Below, in pieces: positions 32,810-41,437 of a stretch of DNA of 64,000 nt; positions within the stretch are counted from its first letter, which is position 1; each line of letters begins with the position of its first letter. The translations under genes were made by a program, and so were the position numbers. The stretch comes from Acidimicrobiaceae bacterium (GTDB taxonomy: Bacteria > Actinomycetota > Acidimicrobiia > Acidimicrobiales > RAAP-2). The notes under the pieces were generated by a model. It was not told the origin of the DNA. It did no database searches and saw nothing but the letters and a program-made list of their open reading frames with translations. The stretch spans positions 28,020-92,019 of the forward strand of contig PLKM01000031.1 of the NCBI GenBank assembly GCA_003141095.1, written 5' to 3'.

Positions 32810-35197
32810 ATGCGACGCCCCTCACGCCTCTCAACGCTCACCCTGGTAGGACTCAGCATGACCATGGCCGCGTTCACCCTCGCGGTGACGCCAGCGCTCG
32901 CCAGCGAGCCCCGCGTCGTCGTCGCCGGGGTTTCGCCGGTCCCTTCCGCGGACAAGGTCGTCAACCGCGCGATCACCGCCTCCTTTGACGTCGTCTTACG
33001 CCAGCCCCACGAGGCCGCGCTCACGTCGTACATCGCGAGCCTCTCCGATACCGCCTCGCCCGACTACCACCACTACCTGACACCCGCCCAGTTCGCAAAG
33101 GATTTTGGCGCGACGGCCTCGTCGGTCTCCTCGGTGCGTTCCTATCTTTCCGGGTACGGCTTGAGGGTGGGGGGGCTGAGCAAGGGCCACGTCTTGTTGC
33201 ACGTCAAGGGTCTGACCACTGACATCGCTCGCGCCTTTGACGCTTCGGTCGAAACCGTTCGCACCAGTGACGGGGTCTTGGCGGCGCAGTTCACGGCGAA
33301 GGCGACGATTCCCTCTTCACTCGCGCGCGACGTCACGAGCGTCGACGGTCTCTCGACGGTGACGTCGCCGTCCACTCCGGCAATCGTTTCGCACGCCGCC
33401 TCGCGCTCGACGACCGCCCAGGCTTGCCCCTCGGCGGGCAGCGGCACCGGCACCACACCGAACTCGCTCGGTGGTTACACCGTCCAGCAGCAGGCGCAGC
33501 TCTACGGGCTCAGCACCGCCTACGCGAGCGGGGACACCGGCGTCGGCCAAACGATCGCCGTCTACGAGCTCGGCCAGTACGACCAGAGCGACTTGGGTGT
33601 CTTCTTCACGTGTTACGCACTGACCCCGTCGATCACGCCCATCACCGTCGACAGCGGCATTTCAGCGGGCTACAACGTAGGGTCCAGCGCTGAAGAAGCG
33701 ACGCTCGACGTCGAGGAGTCGGCGGCGCTGGCTCCGGGCGCGACCATCGACGTGTACGAGGGTCCAAACTCCGCGAACGGCCCGACCGACATCTACCAGC
33801 AGATCGCCGACAACAACACCGCGACGATCGTCACCACGTCGTGGGGCACGTGCGAAGGCGATCCGAGCGGCGACGCCACCGCCGAGCAGGCGATCTTTGA
33901 ACAGATGGCCGCCCAGGGCCAGACCGTGGTCGCGGCGGCGGGCGACAGCGGATCCTCGGACTGCGCCGCCAATTCCGACGGGTTCGCGCCCAAGAATTTG
34001 GCCGTTGACGACCCGGCCTCACAGCCCTTCGTGACGGGCGTCGGTGGTCTGAGCATCTCCAGCATCAGCCCCTTCGCCGAGACGGTCTGGAACGCGGGCA
34101 CGGGCAGCGGCGGTGCCGGCGGCGGCGGTGCATCGACGCTGTGGTCACGCCCCTCGTGGCAGAGCGCACCCGGGATCACCGCGGCTGACACCATGCGCAT
34201 GGTGCCGGACCTCTCGGTGATGGCCGATCCGAACACTGGCTTCATCGAGTACTTCACCGGCTCGGACGGTGGACTTTGTCACCGAACTTGCGGAGCTGGT
34301 TGGAGCAGCATTGGCGGAACGTCCATTGGCTCGCCGCTCGTCAGCTCGCTCGTCGCGGTCGCCGCGCAGTCGTGCGCGGTGAGCCGTCTCGGTTTCATCA
34401 ATCCGACGCTCTACTCCATGGCCACCGCCGGCGTCGGATTCAATGACGTCACGACCGGCAACAACGACCTCTACAACGCCGGCGGCTACGGCGCCGGCGT
34501 CGGCTACGACATGGCGTCGGGGCTCGGCAGCCCCGACGGCCCTGCCTTCATCGACGGTCTGTGCCCGGCGAAGCTGGATGCGGCCAAGAGCGCGTTCACG
34601 ACGTCGAGCCAGAGTCCACCGATCAATTCCCCCGCAACCATCACCGCCGTCTTGAGGAACTCGAGCTCCACGCCAGTTGCCAACGCGATGGTCGACCTGA
34701 GCGCAACGGCAGCCTCCGGCACGATCGTGATTGACGGCGACGCAAGCAGCACCACCAGCGCGGGCGCGGCGACGTACCAGGCCAACTCGAATTCGTCGGG
34801 CACGGCGAGTTTTACCGTGACCTCGAACACCGCGGGCCCCGTCGTCGTGACCATCACCTACGCGAGCGCAACCCTGTACACCACGACGTTGAACTTCACT
34901 GCAGCGGCATCGACAACGCGCGCACCGGGCAAACCCACCATCCGGAGCCTCCGGCCGTTGGCCGGCGGATTCAAGCTCGTGGTGGCCCCGCCAGCTTCGA
35001 ACGGCGGAAGCGCCATCACCCTGTATCAATACTCAATCAACTCGGGAAAGACGTGGTCCAACATCTCGAGAGCGGCCCGCAGCGTCACCGTGGGCCATCT
35101 GAGCAAGGTCCGCACGTACGTCGTCGTGGTGCGCGCACGAAACGTGGTGGGTACCGGAGCCACATCCGCGGCGTCGCGGGTGACGACACTTGCGTAG
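32810..35197 (+). CDS. Secreted sedolisin (S53 serine-carboxyl protease) with C-terminal Ig-like and fibronectin-III-like domains
   Basis: 795 residues. Signal peptide 1-31 (VTPALASEP cleavage region). Pro-kumamolisin activation domain at about 35-195 (YHHYLTPAQFAKDFG). Catalytic domain about 210-585: the Glu/Asp pair in EEATLDVEESAALAPG, the oxyanion Asp region, and the nucleophile Ser in GGTSIGSPLVSS, with a calcium-site-like GVGYDMASGLGSPDG. Then an Ig/bacterial-invasin-like domain and a C-terminal Fn3-like domain (PGKPTIRSLRP...TYVVVVRARN). Sedolisins work at acid pH outside the cell, so this hints at an acidic habitat. Confidence 0.93.
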   Translation: MRRPSRLSTLTLVGLSMTMAAFTLAVTPALASEPRVVVAGVSPVPSADKVVNRAITASFDVVLRQPHEAALTSYIASLSDTASPDYHHYLTPAQFAKDFGATASSVSSVRSYLSGYGLRVGGLSKGHVLLHVKGLTTDIARAFDASVETVRTSDGVLAAQFTAKATIPSSLARDVTSVDGLSTVTSPSTPAIVSHAASRSTTAQACPSAGSGTGTTPNSLGGYTVQQQAQLYGLSTAYASGDTGVGQTIAVYELGQYDQSDLGVFFTCYALTPSITPITVDSGISAGYNVGSSAEEATLDVEESAALAPGATIDVYEGPNSANGPTDIYQQIADNNTATIVTTSWGTCEGDPSGDATAEQAIFEQMAAQGQTVVAAAGDSGSSDCAANSDGFAPKNLAVDDPASQPFVTGVGGLSISSISPFAETVWNAGTGSGGAGGGGASTLWSRPSWQSAPGITAADTMRMVPDLSVMADPNTGFIEYFTGSDGGLCHRTCGAGWSSIGGTSIGSPLVSSLVAVAAQSCAVSRLGFINPTLYSMATAGVGFNDVTTGNNDLYNAGGYGAGVGYDMASGLGSPDGPAFIDGLCPAKLDAAKSAFTTSSQSPPINSPATITAVLRNSSSTPVANAMVDLSATAASGTIVIDGDASSTTSAGAATYQANSNSSGTASFTVTSNTAGPVVVTITYASATLYTTTLNFTAAASTTRAPGKPTIRSLRPLAGGFKLVVAPPASNGGSAITLYQYSINSGKTWSNISRAARSVTVGHLSKVRTYVVVVRARNVVGTGATSAASRVTTLA

Positions 35198-35320
35198 TTT
35201 CTTCGGTACTTCACAGGAGTTTCCAACGAGGGCACTCTCTTCGAACAATGACCACCTCTAGACTTTGATGAGGAGCACGCTCAAGAATTACCGGCGATCC
35301 AACCTCTACAAAGGATGCGC

Positions 35321-37378
35321 GTGAAGTTTCGACGAGCCGCATTGGTGGCGAACATAGTGTTGGTCGGATCGACTCTGCCGGTCGTCCTGCTTCCGGTCGC
35401 GACGCCGAACTCCGGCGCGGCGCTTCCCCTGTACCAGTTCGTGAACTCCGGCACCGGCCCGCTGCCGTGGAACGCGGTCTCCTTCGAGAGCGCAATCGAT
35501 AACACGAAGATGCTGGGCAGTCCCCACGCGGTGAGCCAGGTTGGTGAAGCCGCGCTGACCTATCGAATGGCCAACTCCCAAATTGGTCTCTACGTGGCGA
35601 ACGCCACCGGGGCTTCGACGTGGACCAACGTCTCGACGCTCGTCGATACACCCACCCCGGCGTCGGACCCCATTCCCTTTTTTGACCCGATGGGACTGCT
35701 GGACATCCTCTACGTGAGTACGTCGAATCACCTCATCTTGTTGTCGACCAACAGCGCCCGCGCTCCGAGGACCGACAAGATCGGCGAACCGGCGCCGTGG
35801 CATCCTTGGATTAGCACCGACCTGACGCTGGAGACCGGGGTCGGCGTGGCGACCGGCCTGCCCAGTGTGCACGTGAGCGGTTTCAACGGATTCATTGCTT
35901 TTCGATCGCTGACCGACGCCGCCGAAGTGATCCCTCTCAACTGGATACTCGGCCAACGTGTTCCTTCGCTGAGTAGCGGAGCCGTCAATGTCTCGAGCGT
36001 CACATCGGTGGGCCCGATATCCAACGATCCCGTAGCCCTGCCCGAAACCGAAGGCGCCTTCGCCGCGACGACCGCCGCGGGGAGTCTCGAGGTCTTCGCG
36101 AATACCGGCACGACCACCAGTACGTGGAGCGCACAGAATCTCACCTCGTTGACGTCAGCGTCCGCGAGCGTCGGTGCTCTGGCCGTCGCGAGCACCGCCG
36201 TCACCACCTACGTCGCCGCACTCAACGCCAGCGGTGGCGTCGAACTCTACGCCACGCCTGACTCGACCTTCACTCCCCTGATCGCCGCGGCGCACGCCGC
36301 GGCGCCCGCACCTTCGACGTGGACGGCCGTCGGCGTCACGGCGAGCGCCACCGGTGCCCCGCCCCTCGACGGCACGATTTACATGAACGCGTCGCCAACC
36401 CAGCTATCGATTGCGGGCCAGGCGACGAACTGGGGCGACCTCTTCGTCTTAACGAGCACGATCGGCACCACCACGTGGAGCGCCACTGACGTTTCGGCGA
36501 CCGGCGGCACCTCGGCTCGAACCGTAGGACCCGGCGTCACCGGGATGACGATTGGCTCAACCCTCGACCTCTTCGCCGCGGGCGTGAGCTCACCTCCGCC
36601 TCAAGGGGTGGGTCTCTACGCAATACCCTCGAAGGACTGGGGTACCGCCATCACCAACGGCTGGCCCATCATCAGCGGCACCGGTGGACTGGGCACGCGA
36701 AGCGCGCCCTGGGTCGGGTTCACCTCGACGACGAATGTCGTCACGTCACCGGACTTTCTCATGGGCCAGAGCATCTACAACGCCCACAAACGAGTGACCT
36801 GGCTCTCTTTCTGGACCGTGAGCGGGCCGCTCGCGAACGAGCAGCAAACCCCGGCCACGTACTACAGCCACGGTTTCGCCGCCGGCGCGTGGGTCGCCAC
36901 CCAGATCGATCAGTATCGCAGCCTCGGCGTCGGGCTGAAGCCGGACTGGGTGATCTTTGACCCCGAGGGCTATCCGGACAACCACTCGGGCCTCGACGCC
37001 CCGGGGGGCTCGTCCCAAGCCACCATGGCCCTCTACGCCACCCACTGGACGTCGATGCTGAGCGGCTGGTCCAGCGGCATATCCTCGGTCGATCCGTCAT
37101 TGAAGGCCGGCGTCTACGCCTCACAGTCCGAGTACCGAAACTACGGACTCGTCAATCAGGCCATGCCGGTGTTCATGGCCGTGGCGTTCGCCCAGGGAGG
37201 ACCGGTACCGGTCGCCGGAGCGAGCGGGAGCAACGTGCGCGGCTTCATCGCCTTTGACGCCAGTTGCACCCCAACGTCCACCCTGAAGTCCCAAGAGTCG
37301 ACGTTGAAAAGCCCGCCCTGGTCGGGTCAGTTCAATACGCTCCAGTTCAATGCCGGCGTCTACTGCCCGCCGGCGTAG
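35321..37378 (+). CDS. Large secreted protein: repeat-rich N-terminus, glycosidase-like C-terminus
   Basis: 685 residues from the GTG at 35321, since AAAGG stands six bases before it and abuts the ATG at 35315. Signal-peptide-like N-terminus (RRAALVANIVLVG). Residues about 40-430 are Ser/Thr/Ala-rich beta sheet repeats (LYVANATGASTWTNVST, LEVFANTGTTTSTWSAQNLT, LYATPDSTFT...STWTAVGVT) that look like a propeller. The C-terminal 230 residues contain DWVIFDPEGYPDNHSG, SSVDPSLKAGVYASQSEY and MPVFMAVAF, resembling GH25/DUF1906-type TIM-barrel lytic enzymes with a DxE motif. Function not established. Confidence 0.75.
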   Translation: MKFRRAALVANIVLVGSTLPVVLLPVATPNSGAALPLYQFVNSGTGPLPWNAVSFESAIDNTKMLGSPHAVSQVGEAALTYRMANSQIGLYVANATGASTWTNVSTLVDTPTPASDPIPFFDPMGLLDILYVSTSNHLILLSTNSARAPRTDKIGEPAPWHPWISTDLTLETGVGVATGLPSVHVSGFNGFIAFRSLTDAAEVIPLNWILGQRVPSLSSGAVNVSSVTSVGPISNDPVALPETEGAFAATTAAGSLEVFANTGTTTSTWSAQNLTSLTSASASVGALAVASTAVTTYVAALNASGGVELYATPDSTFTPLIAAAHAAAPAPSTWTAVGVTASATGAPPLDGTIYMNASPTQLSIAGQATNWGDLFVLTSTIGTTTWSATDVSATGGTSARTVGPGVTGMTIGSTLDLFAAGVSSPPPQGVGLYAIPSKDWGTAITNGWPIISGTGGLGTRSAPWVGFTSTTNVVTSPDFLMGQSIYNAHKRVTWLSFWTVSGPLANEQQTPATYYSHGFAAGAWVATQIDQYRSLGVGLKPDWVIFDPEGYPDNHSGLDAPGGSSQATMALYATHWTSMLSGWSSGISSVDPSLKAGVYASQSEYRNYGLVNQAMPVFMAVAFAQGGPVPVAGASGSNVRGFIAFDASCTPTSTLKSQESTLKSPPWSGQFNTLQFNAGVYCPPA

Positions 37379-37381
37379 ACG

Positions 37382-37387
37382 TAGTCT
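37382..37387 (+). promoter_or_regulatory. -10 box of the 77-residue coiled-coil gene
   Basis: TAGTCT, then six bases, then the GTG at 37394. Confidence 0.5.
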
Positions 37388-37393
37388 GGGAAC

Positions 37394-37627
37394 GTGAGTA
37401 ACTCCAACGAAACCTCCGGCGACAAGTCCCAAGACCTGCGATCACGCCTGAAGCAGTTCGCCCAGCCTCTCGTTGACTCGATCGATACCCGCCTGCGCGA
37501 CCAGGTTGATCATCGCGTGGACGAGCGGGTCGACGCTTCGCTCTCGGCTCGACTCTCGGTCATTGAACGCGCGATCGCCGACTTGGACCGAGAACTGCGC
37601 GAACTGAAGGACCGGCTCGACTCTTAG
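37394..37627 (+). CDS. Small coiled-coil protein, 77 residues
   Basis: GTG start at 37394 directly behind a leaderless-type TAGTCT box. Highly charged and helical: LRSRLKQFAQPLVDSI, then heptad-like DTRLRDQVDHRVDERVDAS (cited in part) and IERAIADLDRELRELKDRL. No domain recognised. Its stop overlaps the stop of the tiny membrane protein on the other strand. Confidence 0.72.
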   Translation: MSNSNETSGDKSQDLRSRLKQFAQPLVDSIDTRLRDQVDHRVDERVDASLSARLSVIERAIADLDRELRELKDRLDS

Positions 37628-37743
37628 GTCTTACCGTTTGCGCCTTGTCGCTGTTGGCGGTCACGTCGAATCACGAAACGAACCGTCAGCACGGTCAGCA
37701 CCACCATGGCAACGATAAAAATTGAGAAGACCGCGACGAACAC
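37624..37743 (-). CDS. Single-pass membrane micro-protein, 39 residues
   Basis: GTG at 37743, TAA at 37624-37626. One transmembrane helix of about 20 residues (VFSIFIVAMVVLTVLTVRF) followed by a basic, glutamine-rich tail (IRRDRQQRQGANGKT), consistent with inside-positive topology. A TAGCGT box six bases before the start matches the leaderless promoters seen throughout the window, which is the main support. It lies between two plus-strand genes and converges on the coiled-coil gene. Confidence 0.6.
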   Translation of the reverse strand: MFVAVFSIFIVAMVVLTVLTVRFVIRRDRQQRQGANGKT

Positions 37744-37749
37744 AGTGCC

Positions 37750-37755
37750 ACGCTA
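37750..37755 (-). promoter_or_regulatory. -10 box of the 39-residue membrane protein
   Basis: TAGCGT on the minus strand, six bases before the GTG at 37743. Confidence 0.45.
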
Positions 37756-37788
37756 GGCCGTGTTACAGGTCTGCGCAAGAGTTGTTCC

Positions 37789-38586
37789 ATGACCACCTTG
37801 ACAGATTCAACTCCGCGCTTTGTGGTCGACGCACTACGAGGCGAACGCCACCGCCGTCCGCTCGTGGACACCACGAGCGCCTCGGGTCTGCGCTCGATAC
37901 TCGAGGACGGCATCTTCGACGTCCTCGGCGGTGAACGGCTCGGCGCGCCGCTCGTCATTCGCGCATCATCGCTTCGCCAGCTCGGCCAAAGCACCGATAT
38001 CTCACTCTCCCCGTTCGCAAGAATTCGCGGAATCCTCGTGAATCAAATCCTTCGTCTGCTGAGCGTAGGTACCTCGGTGAAGTGTCCTTTCGACGACGCC
38101 CTTCGAGCGTGGCGTCTCGAAATCGGGTCCGGCGATCTGCTCGAGTACGTGGACCAGTTGGGCGGTGACGAACGGGCGCGACTCGAGACCGACGTGACCG
38201 CCCACTCGATCACCCTGGTGCGTTCACTCGGTCCGGTTCCCAGCCGCTGGCTTCCCCGCAGCGCCGTTCGCGCGACCCAGCAGCTGGGTGGGGGTGCGGT
38301 GATACTTCGCGACGTGATCGACCTCATGGTGGGCACCACCACCGGCGACGTCGCGAGCGTGGCCCTCTTTGACGTCACGACGTCGCCACTGGGTGAAGGC
38401 GCGGAACGCGCCATGCGCTATCACGCCCTCGTCCAGACTCTTCGAACGTCGCTCGTACCTCTTCGCACGTCAGCGTTCTCCACGGCCACCGGGGAGATGT
38501 GGTCGCTCGACGTCGACACCGAACTACTGGTGCGCAGTGCCCGCGAGGTTCTGGCGGCGCTCGAACTTCAACGAAGCGCATCATGA
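37789..38586 (+). CDS. Unknown protein A, degenerate PD-(D/E)XK nuclease-like
   Basis: 265 residues. The C-terminal half follows the layout of actinobacterial PD-(D/E)XK proteins: RWLPRSAVRATQQLGGGAVILR, cited by its core LPRSAVR and LGGGAVILRDVIDL, then VALFDVTTSP, RYHALVQTLRTSLVPLRT, and DVDTELLVRSAREVLAAL (core DVDTELLV). Asp178 and Asp195 fit the two acidic positions, but the Lys is replaced by Thr197, suggesting loss of nuclease activity. The N-terminus is unrecognised. Its stop overlaps the next gene as ATGA. Family call is inference from pattern. Confidence 0.7.
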   Translation: MTTLTDSTPRFVVDALRGERHRRPLVDTTSASGLRSILEDGIFDVLGGERLGAPLVIRASSLRQLGQSTDISLSPFARIRGILVNQILRLLSVGTSVKCPFDDALRAWRLEIGSGDLLEYVDQLGGDERARLETDVTAHSITLVRSLGPVPSRWLPRSAVRATQQLGGGAVILRDVIDLMVGTTTGDVASVALFDVTTSPLGEGAERAMRYHALVQTLRTSLVPLRTSAFSTATGEMWSLDVDTELLVRSAREVLAALELQRSAS

Positions 38587-39389
38587 GCGCCCTTCTTCAT
38601 CGCCGCTTCACGCGAAGCGATCTCAACGCGCTGATCGAAGATGCGCCCGCGACTCCGGTGACCCTCACCGACGATCATCGCCGCTCTCTCAGCGCGCGCT
38701 TTCGCGCGGTGCCGGGCAGCGAGCACCGTCGCCTCGACGCCTGGGCTGTCGAGCAGGCCGGGAGGGCCAGCCGCGCCTTTCGTTGGTCCCCGTCGACCGC
38801 CCGGCGAGTTCTCGGCGGCGGCGCCCTTCGCCGGATCGCTGTTCGTCCCACGCTCTCCATTGGCGAAGCCGTCAGCGACGAGATCACCGATCAACTCCTT
38901 CGAGCCGCCTCGGGCTACACCCGCGGGGGTTCTCTCAGCTCCTGGCTCGCGAGTACAACCGTGCCCGAGCTCGGACTCATCACCGCCGAAGCCCTCAACT
39001 GGGCCACCCTGGTGGCGGAGACCGCCGAGGGGATCGAGTGTGACTGGCGCGTTGCGCCCAGTGACGCGTTCTATGACGTGGCGAGCGCGAGGACAACGCT
39101 GCGGGGGCGCCGTGACCTCATGGTTGCCCGTGATGACCTTCGGGTGATAGTCCGCGTTCGAGCGGGCACTCCGGGTAAAAGCGCTGGTCCGGGGCTACGC
39201 AGTGACCTCACCATCGAGACGTTGGTCCATCCGCAGGGCCTAGCCCCGGCTCGATTCGTTGGGATATGGCCCGACGCCGGCCTGATGCTCAGCGTTGACG
39301 GTACTATGGGCGACCTTCGATGCGGAGCACGCGATCTGGTGCGCACCGCTGTCGCCCAGCACCGTTTTCGTGCTTTAATAGCGGCTTAG
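38583..39389 (+). CDS. Unknown protein B, coupled to protein A
   Basis: 268 residues from the ATG at 38583, overlapping gene A by four bases. The first half contains RWSPSTARRVLGGGALRRI and AASGYTRGGSLSSWLA; the second half TTLRGRRDLMVARDDLRVIVRVRAGTP (core RRDLMV, VRVRAG). Asp178 sits in the same DLM context as in protein A, and the following VRVRAG replaces the (D/E)xK strand. It could be a distant, even more degraded version of the same fold. No catalytic motif is visible. The typA gene follows after 39 bases. Confidence 0.7.
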   Translation: MSALLHRRFTRSDLNALIEDAPATPVTLTDDHRRSLSARFRAVPGSEHRRLDAWAVEQAGRASRAFRWSPSTARRVLGGGALRRIAVRPTLSIGEAVSDEITDQLLRAASGYTRGGSLSSWLASTTVPELGLITAEALNWATLVAETAEGIECDWRVAPSDAFYDVASARTTLRGRRDLMVARDDLRVIVRVRAGTPGKSAGPGLRSDLTIETLVHPQGLAPARFVGIWPDAGLMLSVDGTMGDLRCGARDLVRTAVAQHRFRALIAA

Positions 39390-39402
39390 GATTTATCCAC
39401 CG

Positions 39403-39420
39403 GCCACGCCTACTAGCGTG
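39403..39420. promoter_or_regulatory. Inverted repeat in front of typA
   Basis: Arms CCACGC and GCGTGG with a CTACTA centre, just before the typA ATG at 39429. It contains TAGCGT, a possible -10 box ending nine bases before the start, so it could be an operator or part of the promoter. Confidence 0.35.
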
Positions 39421-39428
39421 GTTCAGTC

Positions 39429-41246
39429 ATGACACTACGTACTTCCCTTCGAAATATCGCTATCATCGCGCACGTTGACCACGGAAAAACCACCCTGGTC
39501 GACAAAATGCTGCGCCAAACCGGCTCCTTCACCGCCCACGAGGAAATGACCGACCGCGTTATGGACTCCGGTGACCTCGAGCGCGAAAAGGGCATCACGA
39601 TCCTCGCGAAGAACACCGCCGTGAAGTGGAACGACCTCACGATCAACATCATCGACACGCCTGGTCACGCCGACTTTGGTGGCGAGGTTGAGCGCGGTTT
39701 GTCCATGGTGGACGCCGTCATCCTGCTCGTCGACGCCGCCGAGGGCCCCTTGCCCCAAACCCGTTTCGTCCTTCGCAAGACCCTCGAAAAGCGCCTTCCC
39801 GTCGTGCTGGTCATCAACAAGGTCGACCGCCCCGACGCACGAATCGCTGAAGTCGTCGAGGAGGTGGAGAACCTGTTCCTCGACCTCGACGCCGACGAGC
39901 ACCAGATCTCGTTCCCGATCCTCTACGCGAGCGCCCGCCAGGGCTGGGCCTCGAAGAACCCCGAGGACACCGGCGGCGACCTCACCCCGCTCTTCGAGAC
40001 AATCGCCAACTACGTGCCGGCCCCCGAGTACGAGGAGGGCCACGGCCTGCAGGCGCTCGTCTGCAACCTCGACGCCTCGCCGTACCTCGGCCGGCTCGCC
40101 CTGTGCCGCGTCATCAACGGCACGCTCGAGCGCGGCCAGCGCGTCGCGTGGTGCCGCATCGACGGCACCATCGAGCACGCCAAGATCACTGAACTCTTCA
40201 TCACCGAGGCGCTCGAGCGCATCCCCGCCCAGAGCGCCGGACCCGGCGACATCGTGGCGGTCGCGGGCTTCGAGGACATCTTCATCGGCGAGACCCTCGC
40301 GGACCCGGAGAACCCCATCGCCCTCGAACCGCTGCACGTCGACGAGCCCAGCCTCTCGATGACCATCGGCATCAACACCTCGCCCCTCGCCGGCACCGAA
40401 GGCAAGTTGCTCACCGCACGCATGGTGAAGGACCGCCTCGACAAGGAACTCGTCGGCAACGTGTCACTGCGCGTGCTGCCCACCGAACGCCCCGACGCCT
40501 GGGAGGTTCAGGGACGAGGCGAGCTCCAACTCGCGATCCTCATCGAGACCATGCGCCGCGAGGGATTCGAACTCACCGTGGGCAAGCCCCAAGTCGTCAC
40601 CAGGATGGTCGATGGCAAGCTGCACGAGCCGCTCGAGCACGTCACGATCGACGTCCACGAGGAGTTCGTCGGCGCGGTCACGACGCTGCTCGCCACTCGC
40701 AAGGGCACGATGATCGACATGGTCAACCACGGCACCGGCTGGGTCCGCCTCGAATGGCGCATCCCCGCGAGAGGACTGGTCGGCATCCGCACCGAGTTCA
40801 TGACCGAGACCCGTGGCGGCGGCATGATGCACACCAACTTCGACGGCTACGCCCCCTGGTTCGGTGACATCCGCCTGCGCCAAAACGGCGTGCTCGTCGC
40901 GGACCGACGCGGCTACACCACGGCGAACGCCTTGATCGATCTGGAGAGCCGCGGCACGATGTTCGTCGGACCGGGCACCGAGGTTTTCGAGGGAATGATC
41001 GTTGGTGAGAACTCGCGTTCCGAAGAGATGAACGTGAACCCCACCAAAGAGAAGAAGCTCACCAACATGCGAGCGTCCGGCAGCGACCACACCGAGCGCA
41101 TCACGCCCGCGACGATCCTGTCGCTCGAGCAGGCGCTCGAGTTCATCGCCGACGACGAGGCCGTCGAGGTCACGCCGAAGTCAGTTCGACTGCGCAAGAT
41201 GATCCTCGACCAGCCGTCGCGCGCGCGCTCCCGCAAAAAGGGCTGA
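39429..41246 (+). CDS. typA: GTPase TypA/BipA
   Basis: 605 residues. Translational GTPase: G1 AHVDHGKTTL, G3 DTPGHADFGGEVERG, G4 NKVDRP; then beta-barrel domain II, EF-G-like domains III and V (LPTERPDAWEVQGRGELQL, core VQGRGELQL) and the BipA-specific C-terminal domain (LTNMRASGSDHTERITP, core MRASGSD). It binds the ribosome and supports assembly and stress or cold growth. Start ATG gives MTLRTSLRNIAIIAHVDH, shortened here. Confidence 0.97.
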   Translation: MTLRTSLRNIAIIAHVDHGKTTLVDKMLRQTGSFTAHEEMTDRVMDSGDLEREKGITILAKNTAVKWNDLTINIIDTPGHADFGGEVERGLSMVDAVILLVDAAEGPLPQTRFVLRKTLEKRLPVVLVINKVDRPDARIAEVVEEVENLFLDLDADEHQISFPILYASARQGWASKNPEDTGGDLTPLFETIANYVPAPEYEEGHGLQALVCNLDASPYLGRLALCRVINGTLERGQRVAWCRIDGTIEHAKITELFITEALERIPAQSAGPGDIVAVAGFEDIFIGETLADPENPIALEPLHVDEPSLSMTIGINTSPLAGTEGKLLTARMVKDRLDKELVGNVSLRVLPTERPDAWEVQGRGELQLAILIETMRREGFELTVGKPQVVTRMVDGKLHEPLEHVTIDVHEEFVGAVTTLLATRKGTMIDMVNHGTGWVRLEWRIPARGLVGIRTEFMTETRGGGMMHTNFDGYAPWFGDIRLRQNGVLVADRRGYTTANALIDLESRGTMFVGPGTEVFEGMIVGENSRSEEMNVNPTKEKKLTNMRASGSDHTERITPATILSLEQALEFIADDEAVEVTPKSVRLRKMILDQPSRARSRKKG

Positions 41247-41259
41247 GCCGCCTTTCCAC

Positions 41260-41265
41260 TAGAAT
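41260..41265 (+). promoter_or_regulatory. -10 box of tRNA-Ser(UGA)
   Basis: TAGAAT, then seven bases, then the tRNA 5' end at 41273. Confidence 0.5.
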
Positions 41266-41272
41266 CGTCCAC

Positions 41273-41357
41273 GGAGGGATGACAGAGCGGACGAATGTAC
41301 CGGTCTTGAAAACCGGCGTGGGCTTGCCCACCGTGGGTTCAAATCCCACTCCCTCCG
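41273..41357 (+). tRNA. tRNA-Ser(UGA)
   Basis: Acceptor GGAGGGA pairs with TCCCTCC, discriminator G; CCA is not encoded. The anticodon stem-loop CCGGTCTTGAAAACCGG gives UGA, reading UCN serine codons. A long variable arm (GTGGGCTTGCCCAC) and T arm GTGGGTTCAAATCCCAC complete the class II structure. It starts 27 bases after the typA stop. Confidence 0.96.
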
Positions 41358-41361
41358 CCCT

Positions 41362-41399
41362 GAAAATGGCCACTGACCCTTCGGTTGGTGGTCATTTTC
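41362..41399 (+). terminator. Terminator after tRNA-Ser(UGA)
   Basis: Arms GAAAATGGCCAC (41362-41373) and GTGGTCATTTTC (41388-41399), 12 bp with one G-T pair; the ATTTTC end supplies a short U-rich tail. Confidence 0.65.
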
Positions 41400-41437
41400 G
41401 TTACCCGATGAATACGATCATTAGGAGAATGTCAGCT

